A DNA stretch of 64,000 nt, from positions 62,001 through 126,000 of the forward strand of contig JAWKTV010000001.1 in the NCBI GenBank assembly GCA_041398905.1, given 5' to 3'. The notes beneath the pieces were generated by a model. That model was not told the DNA's origin and made no database searches. It saw nothing but the letters and a program-made list of their open reading frames with translations. This stretch comes from JAWKTV01 sp041398905. Its GTDB lineage: Bacteria; Planctomycetota; Planctomycetia; Planctomycetales; Planctomycetaceae. A program made the position numbers and the translations under genes. Positions 10,539 through 18,449 of this stretch are shown one piece after another (within the stretch, counting starts at the first letter, position 1; each line of letters begins with the position of its first letter).

Positions 10539-12740
10539 CTATCCGCGTGACAGGCGTCGATAGCGGCCGAGGGCCATGAGGGGGAACGAGTGGCGGTAGA
10601 GGTGGTAGCGGAGGTAGAAGACCTTCGGGAAGCCGGTGCCGGTGAATTCCGCTTCGTCCCAGGTGCCGTCGGCGCGCTGGTTCTCGATGAGGTATTGAAT
10701 GCCCCGTTCGACGGCGGTCGACTTGGTACGGCCGGCGGCCATCAGCCCCATGAGCGCCCACGAGGTCTGGGAGGGTGTGGTCGGGCCGGTGCCCCGGAGA
10801 TGGGGCTCATCGTAGGTGCGGGCGGTTTCGCCCCAGCCGCCGTTCTGCTGCTGATGGACTTCGAGCCAGTCGGCGGCGAGTTGCAGGCGGCGGTCATGCG
10901 CGGCGACGCCGATCGCGGTCAGCCCGACGATAACCTGCCAGGTGCCGTAGATGTAGTTGACGCCCCAGCGGCCGTACCAGGCGTGGTCGTGTTCCTGGTC
11001 TTCCCAGACGAACCGCAGTGCCCGGTCGATGGCGGGGTGCTGCTGGATGCCGAGTCGTCCAAACATCTCGAGCACACGGGCGGTGATGTCGCCGGTGGGG
11101 GGGTCAATCATCGCGTTGTGATCGGCGAAAGGGACGCGCGTCAGCAGTTCGCGCGTGTTGTCGGCGTCGAAGGCGCCCCAGCCGCCGTTCTTGCTCTGCA
11201 TGGCGAGCATCCAGCGGACGCCGCGGCGCATGGCGTCGAGCGTGTTCCGCATACGGTCGAGGTCGGCGATGAGGGGCGACGCCCCGCCGCGTGTCGACTG
11301 GTCGTCAGACGGTTCGTCGGTGTCGTGAATCCGGCCCGAGAGGATGGTCGAGAGCTGCTCGCCGTTGGCTGACGAGTCGTTCTCACCCCGGCTGGCATTG
11401 GGGACGAGCGTGGCCGTGAACTTCCGGGCCTCGCGGCCTCCCAGCGATTCCGACAGGGCCATCACGACCATCGCCGTGTCGTCGACATCGGGATAGAAGG
11501 CGTTGTTGAACTCGAAGAACCAGCCGGATGGTTCGATGTGCGGCGACTTCTTCGACCAGTCTCCTTCGCGTCGGCACTCCTTGGCGAGCAGCCAGTCGGC
11601 CGCTTTGCGAATGGCGGTATGGGTCGGCGCAAGGTCGGCGTCCCGAAGCGCGAGCAGGGCGATTGACGTATCCCACACGGGCGACTTGCAGGGCTGCAAG
11701 CGGTCGGTGTCGCCGTCGCTGATGATGAGGGCGTTCAGTTCGGTGATCTGCCGCTGGACTTCCGGGGAGTCCTCCGCGAAACCCAGGCAACGCAGGGCGA
11801 CGATGCTCCAGATGATCGGCGGGAAAATGGCGCCCAGCCCGTCGCTCTCCTCGAACCGTTCGAGCATCCATTCTTTGGCCTTGCGAATGGCGCGTTTGCG
11901 GACGGGAAGGAGCCGCAGTTTCTCGACGCCCTTCCAGCAGCGGTCGATGCCGCGGAAGATCGCCTCCCAGTTGACCCAGTGCTTCGCCTTGAGGTCGTCG
12001 AGCACTTCGCAGGGGCATGGAGACCGGCATCTCGGCCGGGCTGTTGACGAACAGTTCGTCGATTTGATGTTCGCGGGGAGCTGCGTTCGCGGCTGGAAGG
12101 CCCAGAGGATGCTCAGCGGGACGATGATCGTCCGCGACCACGAGGACATTTCACCGATGTTGAATGGTGCCCAGCGGGGGATGAGCATCAGCTCCGGTGG
12201 AACGGCCGGACATTGGCGGTACTTGAGAATGCCCAGCAGAGCGAGGTAGTAGCGGGTGAAGCTGTTGACCCGCTCGACACCGCCCGCCGCGAGGATCGCC
12301 TGCTTTGCCCGCCGCATCGGTTCCGAGGCGGGGTCGGCACCGGTGATCTTGAGAGCCCAGTAGGCCTTGACGGAGCCGCTGATCTCGAGCGGTCCGCCGG
12401 GGAACATGGCCCAGCCGCCGGTCGGGAGCTGTTGCTTCGCGATGTACCGCGCGGCGCGGCGGGCTGGCTCGCTTTGGCCCTGTCCGAGCCAGGTGAGGAG
12501 CAGGATGTACTCCGATTCGAGGATCGTGTCCCCTTCAAGTTCCGCACACCAGTAGCCTTCATCGGCCTGCTGGTTGACGAGCCAGTCGCGCGCGGTGCGG
12601 ACGGCTTGATCGACGGCCCAGCAACGGTCGCCCCCGGCGTCGGCGTCACCCCGAAGGGACGCGAGCAGGGCCGGGTCGACTGACTCGGTGAGTTCGGACA
12701 TGGAGAATCGTCTTCGTGACTGGATTTGACCCGAACTCAT
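10539..12740 (-). CDS. shc: Squalene-hopene cyclase (two compensating frameshifts)
   Basis: Cyclises squalene to hopene for hopanoid lipids at the membrane. The catalytic acid motif appears as DVDDTA, and QW-type repeats are seen (NGGWGAFDADN, NGGWGET, DGTWDEAEFTGTGFPK). An acidic, low-complexity insertion of about 55 residues (from NASRGENDSSANGEQ onward) follows the DVDDTA region. About 25 residues near 235 are out of frame; the other frame there reads EHQIDELFVNSPAEMPVSMP, the expected family sequence. The two slips fall in G-runs at 12075-12078 and 12012-12015 and cancel. AGGA lies seven bases before the ATG at 12740; a second ATG is at 12701. Confidence 0.9.
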   Translation of the reverse strand: MSSGQIQSRRRFSMSELTESVDPALLASLRGDADAGGDRCWAVDQAVRTARDWLVNQQADEGYWCAELEGDTILESEYILLLTWLGQGQSEPARRAARYIAKQQLPTGGWAMFPGGPLEISGSVKAYWALKITGADPASEPMRRAKQAILAAGGVERVNSFTRYYLALLGILKYRQCPAVPPELMLIPRWAPFNIGEMSSWSRTIIVPLSILWAFQPRTQLPANIKSTNCSSTARPRCRSPCPCEVLDDLKAKHWVNWEAIFRGIDRCWKGVEKLRLLPVRKRAIRKAKEWMLERFEESDGLGAIFPPIIWSIVALRCLGFAEDSPEVQRQITELNALIISDGDTDRLQPCKSPVWDTSIALLALRDADLAPTHTAIRKAADWLLAKECRREGDWSKKSPHIEPSGWFFEFNNAFYPDVDDTAMVVMALSESLGGREARKFTATLVPNASRGENDSSANGEQLSTILSGRIHDTDEPSDDQSTRGGASPLIADLDRMRNTLDAMRRGVRWMLAMQSKNGGWGAFDADNTRELLTRVPFADHNAMIDPPTGDITARVLEMFGRLGIQQHPAIDRALRFVWEDQEHDHAWYGRWGVNYIYGTWQVIVGLTAIGVAAHDRRLQLAADWLEVHQQQNGGWGETARTYDEPHLRGTGPTTPSQTSWALMGLMAAGRTKSTAVERGIQYLIENQRADGTWDEAEFTGTGFPKVFYLRYHLYRHSFPLMALGRYRRLSRG

Positions 12741-13043
12741 GTCGTGGTCCTGTCATGTCGCTGAGCAGCGGAGCGTGACTCCGCCGTAATTGATCGACAC
12801 AGCCATCGTCTGCACCGATCCCGGAAACGCCGCAAGGCCGGGAATGCTAAGGGGATTGCGTCGATCGATGCAGGTCAGCCCCGCAGGCCGGACCGACCAA
12901 CGGGAGTTCCAGCACCGTCGACGGTTCAACGTTGAATTCCTGTCAACATGTTGTCACCACGGTGCCAGCGGCGGCGTGACGGCTACGCGCCACCACCGAC
13001 TTTTCCCCGCAAACCTGCCGGAACTCCCCGCGGTCGGTCAGGC
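12741..13043. other. Intergenic region upstream of shc with a 12-bp palindrome
   Basis: No coding sequence is seen. A perfect palindrome TTCAACGTTGAA lies at 12925-12936, and on the minus strand a TTGACA hexamer lies just upstream of it. I find no -10 element at the proper distance, so a promoter/operator is possible but not shown. Confidence 0.3.
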
Positions 13044-13934
13044 TTACCCGATGAATTCGAGTTCGACGGGGTGCGGGATCAGGCCAGCGGCGTGGCCGTG
13101 GTCGAGCAAGGCCCGCACCGCCTGCCGGCCGCGTTCACCGAAGTCGATCGTCCAGTCGTTGACGTACATGCCGACGAACTTGTCGGCCTTGGCTCGATCG
13201 AGGTCGCGGCCGTACTGCAGTGCGTGCGTCAAAGCCGCCTCGCGATGGTCGAGGCCGAACTGGATGCTCTGCTTGAGGAGGGCCGTCACTTCCTCCATCG
13301 TCTCGCGGCCCAGATCGCGGCGGATGGCGTTGGCCCCCAGCGGCAGGGGCAGCCCGGTCTCCCGCATCCACCATTCGCCGAGATCGACGACGAGCTGCAA
13401 GCCCTGGTTCCCGTAGGTAAGTTGCCCCTCGTGGATGATGAGGCCGGCGTCGGCCTTGCCGTCCGCCACGACGTTCAGAATCTCATCGAACGGATGAACC
13501 TCGTACAGGAACAGGGCGTCCGCAGCTCCCTCGGCTCCGACCTCGACGCCTTTGCCCCCCATCCAGAGCTGCAGGGTGAGAAACGCGGTCGTCAACGTGC
13601 CGGGGACGGCGATCTTCTTTCCTTTCAGTCCATCGCGGTCGGTCGGTTCGCGGGTGACGACCATCGGGCCGTAGTTGTCACCCATGCTGGCCCCACAACT
13701 GCACAGGGCGTATTTGTCGGTCAGGTAGGCGTAGCCGTGCAGGCTGACGGCCGTCAGTTCCAGTTCCCCCGCGAAGGCTCGGCGGTTGAGGGACTCGATA
13801 TCCTGCAGCTCGTGGACGAAGGTATATCGTCCGGTGTCGATGCAGTCGTTGGCGAGGGCGTGGAACATGAACGCATCGTCCGGATCGGGCGAATGTCCGA
13901 CATGGATCGTCAGCGGTGCGGTGGAGCGGCTCAC
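13044..13934 (-). CDS. mqnD: 1,4-dihydroxy-6-naphthoate synthase (futalosine menaquinone pathway)
   Basis: Converts cyclic de-hypoxanthine futalosine to 1,4-dihydroxy-6-naphthoate in menaquinone biosynthesis. The protein is 296 residues, the usual size, with a periplasmic-binding-protein fold. The N-terminal signature HSPDPDDAFMFHAL and the motif SLHGYAYLTDKYALCSCGASMG are typical. I chose the GTG at 13934 because AGGAG lies eight bases before it; an open frame extending to 14105 adds a non-homologous leader. It is divergent from the Gfo/Idh gene. Its pathway partner mqnE lies at 25126-26259. Confidence 0.88.
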   Translation of the reverse strand: MSRSTAPLTIHVGHSPDPDDAFMFHALANDCIDTGRYTFVHELQDIESLNRRAFAGELELTAVSLHGYAYLTDKYALCSCGASMGDNYGPMVVTREPTDRDGLKGKKIAVPGTLTTAFLTLQLWMGGKGVEVGAEGAADALFLYEVHPFDEILNVVADGKADAGLIIHEGQLTYGNQGLQLVVDLGEWWMRETGLPLPLGANAIRRDLGRETMEEVTALLKQSIQFGLDHREAALTHALQYGRDLDRAKADKFVGMYVNDWTIDFGERGRQAVRALLDHGHAAGLIPHPVELEFIG

Positions 13935-14221
13935 GGGTGGGGTCTCCTGACTTCTGTGAATCTGTCGGTTTGATCTGTTGCGGGCGGGCCGAGTTGGGCG
14001 TCGCGTCGGCGAGCCGGCGGTCCCTGTAACCGCAGTTCGCCCAGCCGAACAACCGGGGTCGAGCGAGTTCAGCAATTGATCGCCGGGGGAGCCTAGAGAC
14101 GTCACCCGCGAGACGCAACCAGCCGGAGGTCGCTGGCCGGCGGTTATACATCAACACGCTCAGTTGTTAGCATCAGTCAATCGATTCGCTGTTCCTTCTC
14201 CATGCGACGGGAGACCGACTG

Positions 14222-15532
14222 ATGACAGAGCCTGTTTCGACCTCGAGGCGTCATTTTCTGGCGGGTGCGACCGCAGCGGCAGCGGCGGGGGTGCTGACGG
14301 CGGCGTGGCCGGGGGTGGGACGTGCCGACGACGCTCCCAAGTCGCCGGGCGAGCGGATTCAGTTGGGGGTGATCGGCATCGGCCCTCGGTGCACCTACGA
14401 CCTCAAGGCGATGCTGCAGCTCGACGATGTCCGCTGCGTGGCGATCGCCGACGTGCAGCAGTCACGGCGGGACGCGGGCAAGGCGCTGGTCGATGGGCAC
14501 TATGGCAACAGCGACCTCAAGCTCTACCGCGACTTTCGCGAACTGCTGGCGCGGGACGATATCGATGCCGTGCTGATCGCGACGGGCGACCGCTGGCATG
14601 GGCCGGCTTCGATCCTCGCCGCTGAAGCGGGCAAGGACGTATACAGCGAGAAGCCATGCGGCATCACGATCGACGTCTGCCAGCGGCTGGCCGACACGAT
14701 CGACCGGACGGGTCGGGTGTTTCAGGCCGGCACGCAGCGCCGCAGCGTGGCGAACTTCAAGATGGCGGTCGACATGGTCCATTCGGGAAAGCTCGGCAAA
14801 GTCCATACGCTGCATGCCTCGATCTACCGGCCGGTGCTCGACAACACGTGGCTCCCCGGCGAGCCAACGCCCGCGGTGGATGTGGTCGACTGGAACATGT
14901 GGCTGGGCCCGGCAGCATGGCGGCCGTTCAATCAGCAGTACGTCAATGGCCGCTGGCGGGGGCACTGGGACTTCGACTCCGGCGCGAAGCTGCTCGACTG
15001 GGGTGCCCACACGCTCGACCTGTGCCAGTGGGCGAACAACTCGGACGACACCATGCCGATCGAGTATGTCCCTTCGCAGGAGAACATCGTCTGCACCTAT
15101 GCGAACGGCGTGAAGCTGGTGCTCGATTTCCTCGATCAGCCATTCGGCAACCGGGAGCCGCACTACATCACCCGGCTGGGCACGTGTCCGGTACGATTTG
15201 AAGGGGAGCAGGGATCGGTCGAGACCGGCGACGAAGGCGAGATCGTCTGTTCGACTCCGGAACTGCAAAAGGAACTGGGCGAAGGGTATCAGCGAGTGCG
15301 GGGACTCGATGTCGCCACGCACGCCCGCAACTTCTTCGACTGCATGCGGACCCGCCAACTGACGAACGCGAACCAGCATGTCATGCGGCGGTCACACATC
15401 GCCTGTCACGCGGCGGCGACCGCCTGGGTGCTGGGCCGTCCGGTAAAGATCGACCCGAAAACGGAGCAGTTCATTGACGATCCGGAAGCGAACATGCTGC
15501 GACAACGCCCCGAACGCGAGTGGGCGGTGTAG
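14222..15532 (+). CDS. Tat-exported Gfo/Idh/MocA family oxidoreductase
   Basis: NAD(P)-dependent dehydrogenase family acting on sugars or related polyols. The N-terminus carries a twin-arginine signal (SRRHFLAG followed by an Ala-rich core). The Rossmann nucleotide-binding motif (LGVIGIGPRC) and the EKPCG motif of the family are present, and the C-terminal domain has the usual HWDFDSGAKLLDWGAHTLD region. At 436 residues it matches exported planctomycete members. GGGAG precedes the ATG. It lies 98 bases upstream of a DUF1080 gene on the same strand, a common pairing in this phylum that suggests shared carbohydrate metabolism. The substrate is not inferable. Confidence 0.85.
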   Translation: MTEPVSTSRRHFLAGATAAAAAGVLTAAWPGVGRADDAPKSPGERIQLGVIGIGPRCTYDLKAMLQLDDVRCVAIADVQQSRRDAGKALVDGHYGNSDLKLYRDFRELLARDDIDAVLIATGDRWHGPASILAAEAGKDVYSEKPCGITIDVCQRLADTIDRTGRVFQAGTQRRSVANFKMAVDMVHSGKLGKVHTLHASIYRPVLDNTWLPGEPTPAVDVVDWNMWLGPAAWRPFNQQYVNGRWRGHWDFDSGAKLLDWGAHTLDLCQWANNSDDTMPIEYVPSQENIVCTYANGVKLVLDFLDQPFGNREPHYITRLGTCPVRFEGEQGSVETGDEGEIVCSTPELQKELGEGYQRVRGLDVATHARNFFDCMRTRQLTNANQHVMRRSHIACHAAATAWVLGRPVKIDPKTEQFIDDPEANMLRQRPEREWAV

Positions 15533-15564
15533 AATTGTGGTCGGCCGCCTTCGCGGTCACAATT
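15533..15564 (+). terminator. Inverted repeat just after the oxidoreductase stop codon
   Basis: AATTGTG at 15533-15539 pairs with CACAATT at 15558-15564, and a small CCGC/GCGG hairpin lies inside. Its place directly behind the TAG suggests a weak terminator or a transcript-end structure. There is no real T-run, so this is tentative. Confidence 0.3.
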
Positions 15565-15630
15565 TGAACTCATGATCCGCGGCCGACCCGGTCGCCGCGA
15601 ACGACTCGTCATCTCATCAGGAACGACACC

Positions 15631-16404
15631 ATGCGAAAATTGTTTGCACTCCCGTTGGGAATGCTGGCCCTGTTCACCGTGTTCTCGGCCAGCGTCTCGG
15701 CCGTCGAGCCGGCGACGGTGGCGACCGACGTCCCGGAACTGGCGGGCGAGTACGTGGACCTTTTCAATGGCGAATCGCTGGAAGGCTGGGATGGCGACCC
15801 GCGTTTGTGGTCAGTGAAGGATGGCGTCATTCATGGCGAGACGACTCCCGAGAACGCCGCACAGGGGAACACGTTCCTCATCTGGCAGGGTGGGAATGTG
15901 AAGGACTTCCAGTTGTCGCTCTCCTTCCGCTGCAACGCAACGAACAATTCGGGCATCCAGTATCGCTCGAAGCACATCACCGATGGCAACCCCCGCAACG
16001 AGTGGGTGGTGCGTGGCTACCAGCACGAGATTCGCAACGAGAACAAGTTCCCGAACATCTCGGGCTTCATCTATGACGAAGGGGGCAAGCGTGGCCGCAT
16101 TTGCCTGGTGGGCGAGCGGGCGACCTGGGAGCCGGAAGGCAAGCAGGTCGTCAGCAGCGACCTGATCAACGCCGAGGAGTTCGCCGAACTGTTTCGTCTG
16201 GATGACTGGAACGATGTCGTGATCGTCGCGGAGGGGAATCACATTCGGCATTACCTGAATGGCCGTCTGATTCTCGACTTCACCGACAACGCTCCCGATC
16301 GCGCTCTCCTGGAAGGTGTGCTCGCCCTGCAACTGCACGCTGGCAAGCCGATGTGGGCGGAGTACAAGAACATTCGGCTGAAGAAGCTGGGATCAGCGGA
16401 GTAA
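15631..16404 (+). CDS. Exported DUF1080 (3-keto-disaccharide hydrolase-like) protein
   Basis: The protein is 257 residues with a signal peptide (MRKLFALPLGMLALFTVFSA). The domain starts with FVDLFNGxSLEGW-type sequence, here YVDLFNGESLEGWDGD. It continues through a beta-sandwich with NNSGIQYRSK and ends in the common ADYKNIRLKK-like tail (EYKNIRLKKL). DUF1080 proteins have a concanavalin-like fold and some hydrolyse 3-keto-glycosides; activity here is inferred only from family and from the upstream oxidoreductase. A strong terminator follows at 16429. Confidence 0.85.
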   Translation: MRKLFALPLGMLALFTVFSASVSAVEPATVATDVPELAGEYVDLFNGESLEGWDGDPRLWSVKDGVIHGETTPENAAQGNTFLIWQGGNVKDFQLSLSFRCNATNNSGIQYRSKHITDGNPRNEWVVRGYQHEIRNENKFPNISGFIYDEGGKRGRICLVGERATWEPEGKQVVSSDLINAEEFAELFRLDDWNDVVIVAEGNHIRHYLNGRLILDFTDNAPDRALLEGVLALQLHAGKPMWAEYKNIRLKKLGSAE

Positions 16405-16428
16405 GCGGCGATCGCGAATGAGTTCACC

Positions 16429-16463
16429 GACCCCGGCCTGCACAAGGCCGGGGTCTTATTTTG
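16429..16463 (+). terminator. Rho-independent terminator of the oxidoreductase-DUF1080 unit
   Basis: A perfect 11-bp stem (GACCCCGGCCT, then AGGCCGGGGTC) with a five-base loop is followed by TTATTTTG. It lies 25 bases after the DUF1080 stop codon. Confidence 0.85.
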
Positions 16464-16488
16464 TCCATCGAGGATGGGGTCAGTAGGA

Positions 16489-17016
16489 ATGAAGTTCGAC
16501 ATTCCAACGAATCTGCTGACTCCTCGATCACCGAGGACGCACGACGACTGGACCATCTGGGAGAAGAAGAACTTCAACATTCACCGCGGGCTGATCGAGA
16601 TCAGTGTCCCACGTGTGAAGTCCATCCACGAGCTGGCGGAACAGATTCGGCAGGGGGTTCGTGAGGAGTTCCGGCCAAACTGGTTCCGGGGCTTTGGGTT
16701 CGGCACGATCCTGCGTTTGCGGGAGGTGCCCGCCGACTTCGCGGAGATCTGTCAGCACATCGACACCAGAAACAAGCAGCATGGTGTCTGGCAATGGGCG
16801 ATTGTCGTCCTCGAAGAGGATCAGGTCGCGATCGCGGTCCACACCTGGCTGCAGGGCTACCTTCGACCGGTGTACGACGCGATCCTGGTGCAACTCGAAC
16901 AGGGCGGCTTCCAGTGCCACGCCAGTGATGCCGAGGTGGATGAGCTCATCGCCCGATTGCGAAGGATCGCAGACACCGTCCGAATGCTGCAGCGGGTGGC
17001 TGGGATCGCCACCTGA
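16489..17016 (+). CDS. Hypothetical protein, about 175 aa
   Basis: A soluble protein beginning MKFDIPTNLLTPRSP, with no signal peptide or TM segment. Codon use is like its neighbours, so the gene is credible, but I recognise no domain. A second ATG at 16474 is possible; neither has a well-spaced ribosome-binding site (AGGA abuts each). It starts only 25 bases after the DUF1080 terminator and is convergent with the PLP enzyme at 17065. Confidence 0.55.
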   Translation: MKFDIPTNLLTPRSPRTHDDWTIWEKKNFNIHRGLIEISVPRVKSIHELAEQIRQGVREEFRPNWFRGFGFGTILRLREVPADFAEICQHIDTRNKQHGVWQWAIVVLEEDQVAIAVHTWLQGYLRPVYDAILVQLEQGGFQCHASDAEVDELIARLRRIADTVRMLQRVAGIAT

Positions 17017-17064
17017 CGAAGTGTCGAACGGCGGATCGGCGTCAGCGGCACCGGCCGTGGTGAG

Positions 17065-18159
17065 TCAGCGGAGGCCGATGGGGAAGGATTCTGCGACATG
17101 GCCGGCTCGGATGCCGTGCATTGTCTGGTGCAGTCCGATGGTGAGGTCGCCGTAGCCGGGGCGGAGCAACACGCGGTCGCCGATGGTGATGTCGCGGGAG
17201 CCGGGGCCGAGTTCGAGCGTCCAGTGCTCCGCCGAGATCTGTGTGGTTTTCGCATCGGGGAGCGGATGTCCGTCGATGCGGCGGATGACCTGCGGAGCGT
17301 GGATTTCGGGGGAGAGCGACTTGCGTCCGCAGTTGAGGACCGCGCGAGGCAGGCTGGGCCGGCTGACGACCGTAGCGACGATTCCCAGCGCCGGCCGCAG
17401 CCCGGTGACGCCGCAGGCGTCGGTATAGAACGGATCGCCGAAGATTCCGCCGCCGGCCTGCAACTCGGTGATGCCCGGCGATTGCAAGGCATGCTGGTAC
17501 GAGCCGGTCCCGCCCGCCGAGATGATCTCGATGCACATACCGCTGCGTTCGAGCGACTGTGCGGTTTCATGCAGCAGAGTCATCGCCCGCTGGATCTGGT
17601 CGCGTTTGCGGTCGGCATGCGGGATGGTGAGGAGATGCCCTTCGTACCCCATCACGCCGCAGGGCCGGATGCCTTTGAGTTGCGCGAGGCTGCGGGCGAG
17701 TTCCCAGGTATCGGGACCGGGACGCACGCCGGTACGATGCAGGCCAAGGTTGATCTCGATCAGCACGCGGCAGGTAACGCCGCGCCGCAAGCATGCGGCG
17801 GCGAGCAGTTCGGCCTGTGCGAAGTGGTCGCAGCAGACGATCGGGTCGGCGGCGGTGCACAGCGCGGCCATGCGCTCGATGTGCTGCAGGTCGGCAAGGC
17901 AGTGGGCGATCAGGATGTCGCGGCAGCCGACCCGAGCGAACGTTTCCGCCGTCGCAACTCGAGCGACGGTGACGCCAATGGCGCCAGCGGCTTTTAGCCG
18001 GGGCCAGAGTTCTGGTGAGCGGTGCGATTTGACGTGTGGTCGCCACTGCTTTCCCGCCGCGCGGAGTTCGCCGCCGATCGTCGCGACGTTGTGGTCCAGT
18101 GCGTCCAGTTCGACCACGAGCGCGGGGGTATCGAGATCGTGCAGGCTCAGAAGAGGCAT
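17065..18159 (-). CDS. PLP-dependent D-threonine aldolase / D-serine dehydratase-like enzyme
   Basis: Alanine-racemase-fold (fold type III) enzyme of about 364 residues acting on a D-amino or beta-hydroxy-amino acid. The N-terminus LDTPALVVELDALDHNV and the PLP-lysine motif RPHVKSHRSPEL are typical. The strand EINLGLHRTGVRPG and the glycine-rich SAGGTGSYQHAL phosphate-binding segment follow. The C-terminus has PGYGDLTIGLHQTMHGIR but not the usual His-x-Cys metal site of D-serine dehydratase, so the exact reaction is open. The reading frame extends to 18450, but homology begins at the ATG at 18159. It is divergent from the membrane protein at 18450. Confidence 0.75.
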   Translation of the reverse strand: MPLLSLHDLDTPALVVELDALDHNVATIGGELRAAGKQWRPHVKSHRSPELWPRLKAAGAIGVTVARVATAETFARVGCRDILIAHCLADLQHIERMAALCTAADPIVCCDHFAQAELLAAACLRRGVTCRVLIEINLGLHRTGVRPGPDTWELARSLAQLKGIRPCGVMGYEGHLLTIPHADRKRDQIQRAMTLLHETAQSLERSGMCIEIISAGGTGSYQHALQSPGITELQAGGGIFGDPFYTDACGVTGLRPALGIVATVVSRPSLPRAVLNCGRKSLSPEIHAPQVIRRIDGHPLPDAKTTQISAEHWTLELGPGSRDITIGDRVLLRPGYGDLTIGLHQTMHGIRAGHVAESFPIGLR

Positions 18160-18449
18160 GACCAGATGAGGGCGGCGGAGGATTGAGGGCGTGCTGGTCT
18201 GGTTTCGGGACACTGACGCAGTGTCTTCGCAGGGTGTCAATGCAATTGCAAGCGAGCGAACAAGTTGCAGAGACGGACCGGCTCGCGGCGACAGGTCGTG
18301 CGCGGCCTGTTCGGGAAAAACGTGGCGAATCTTCGAGATTCCTGTACGAAACCCGGCGTCACAGGGCACATATCGTAGTGGAGATTTCACGCCCGGAAGT
18401 GACCGATGGGCGCACGTCCTCAGGGCGACCAGGACACGGGAGTAATGCA

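Noticed and set aside
12925..12945. TTGACA plus palindrome as the shc promoter/operator
   Set aside because: There is no -10 element at 16-18 bases; left as a note only.
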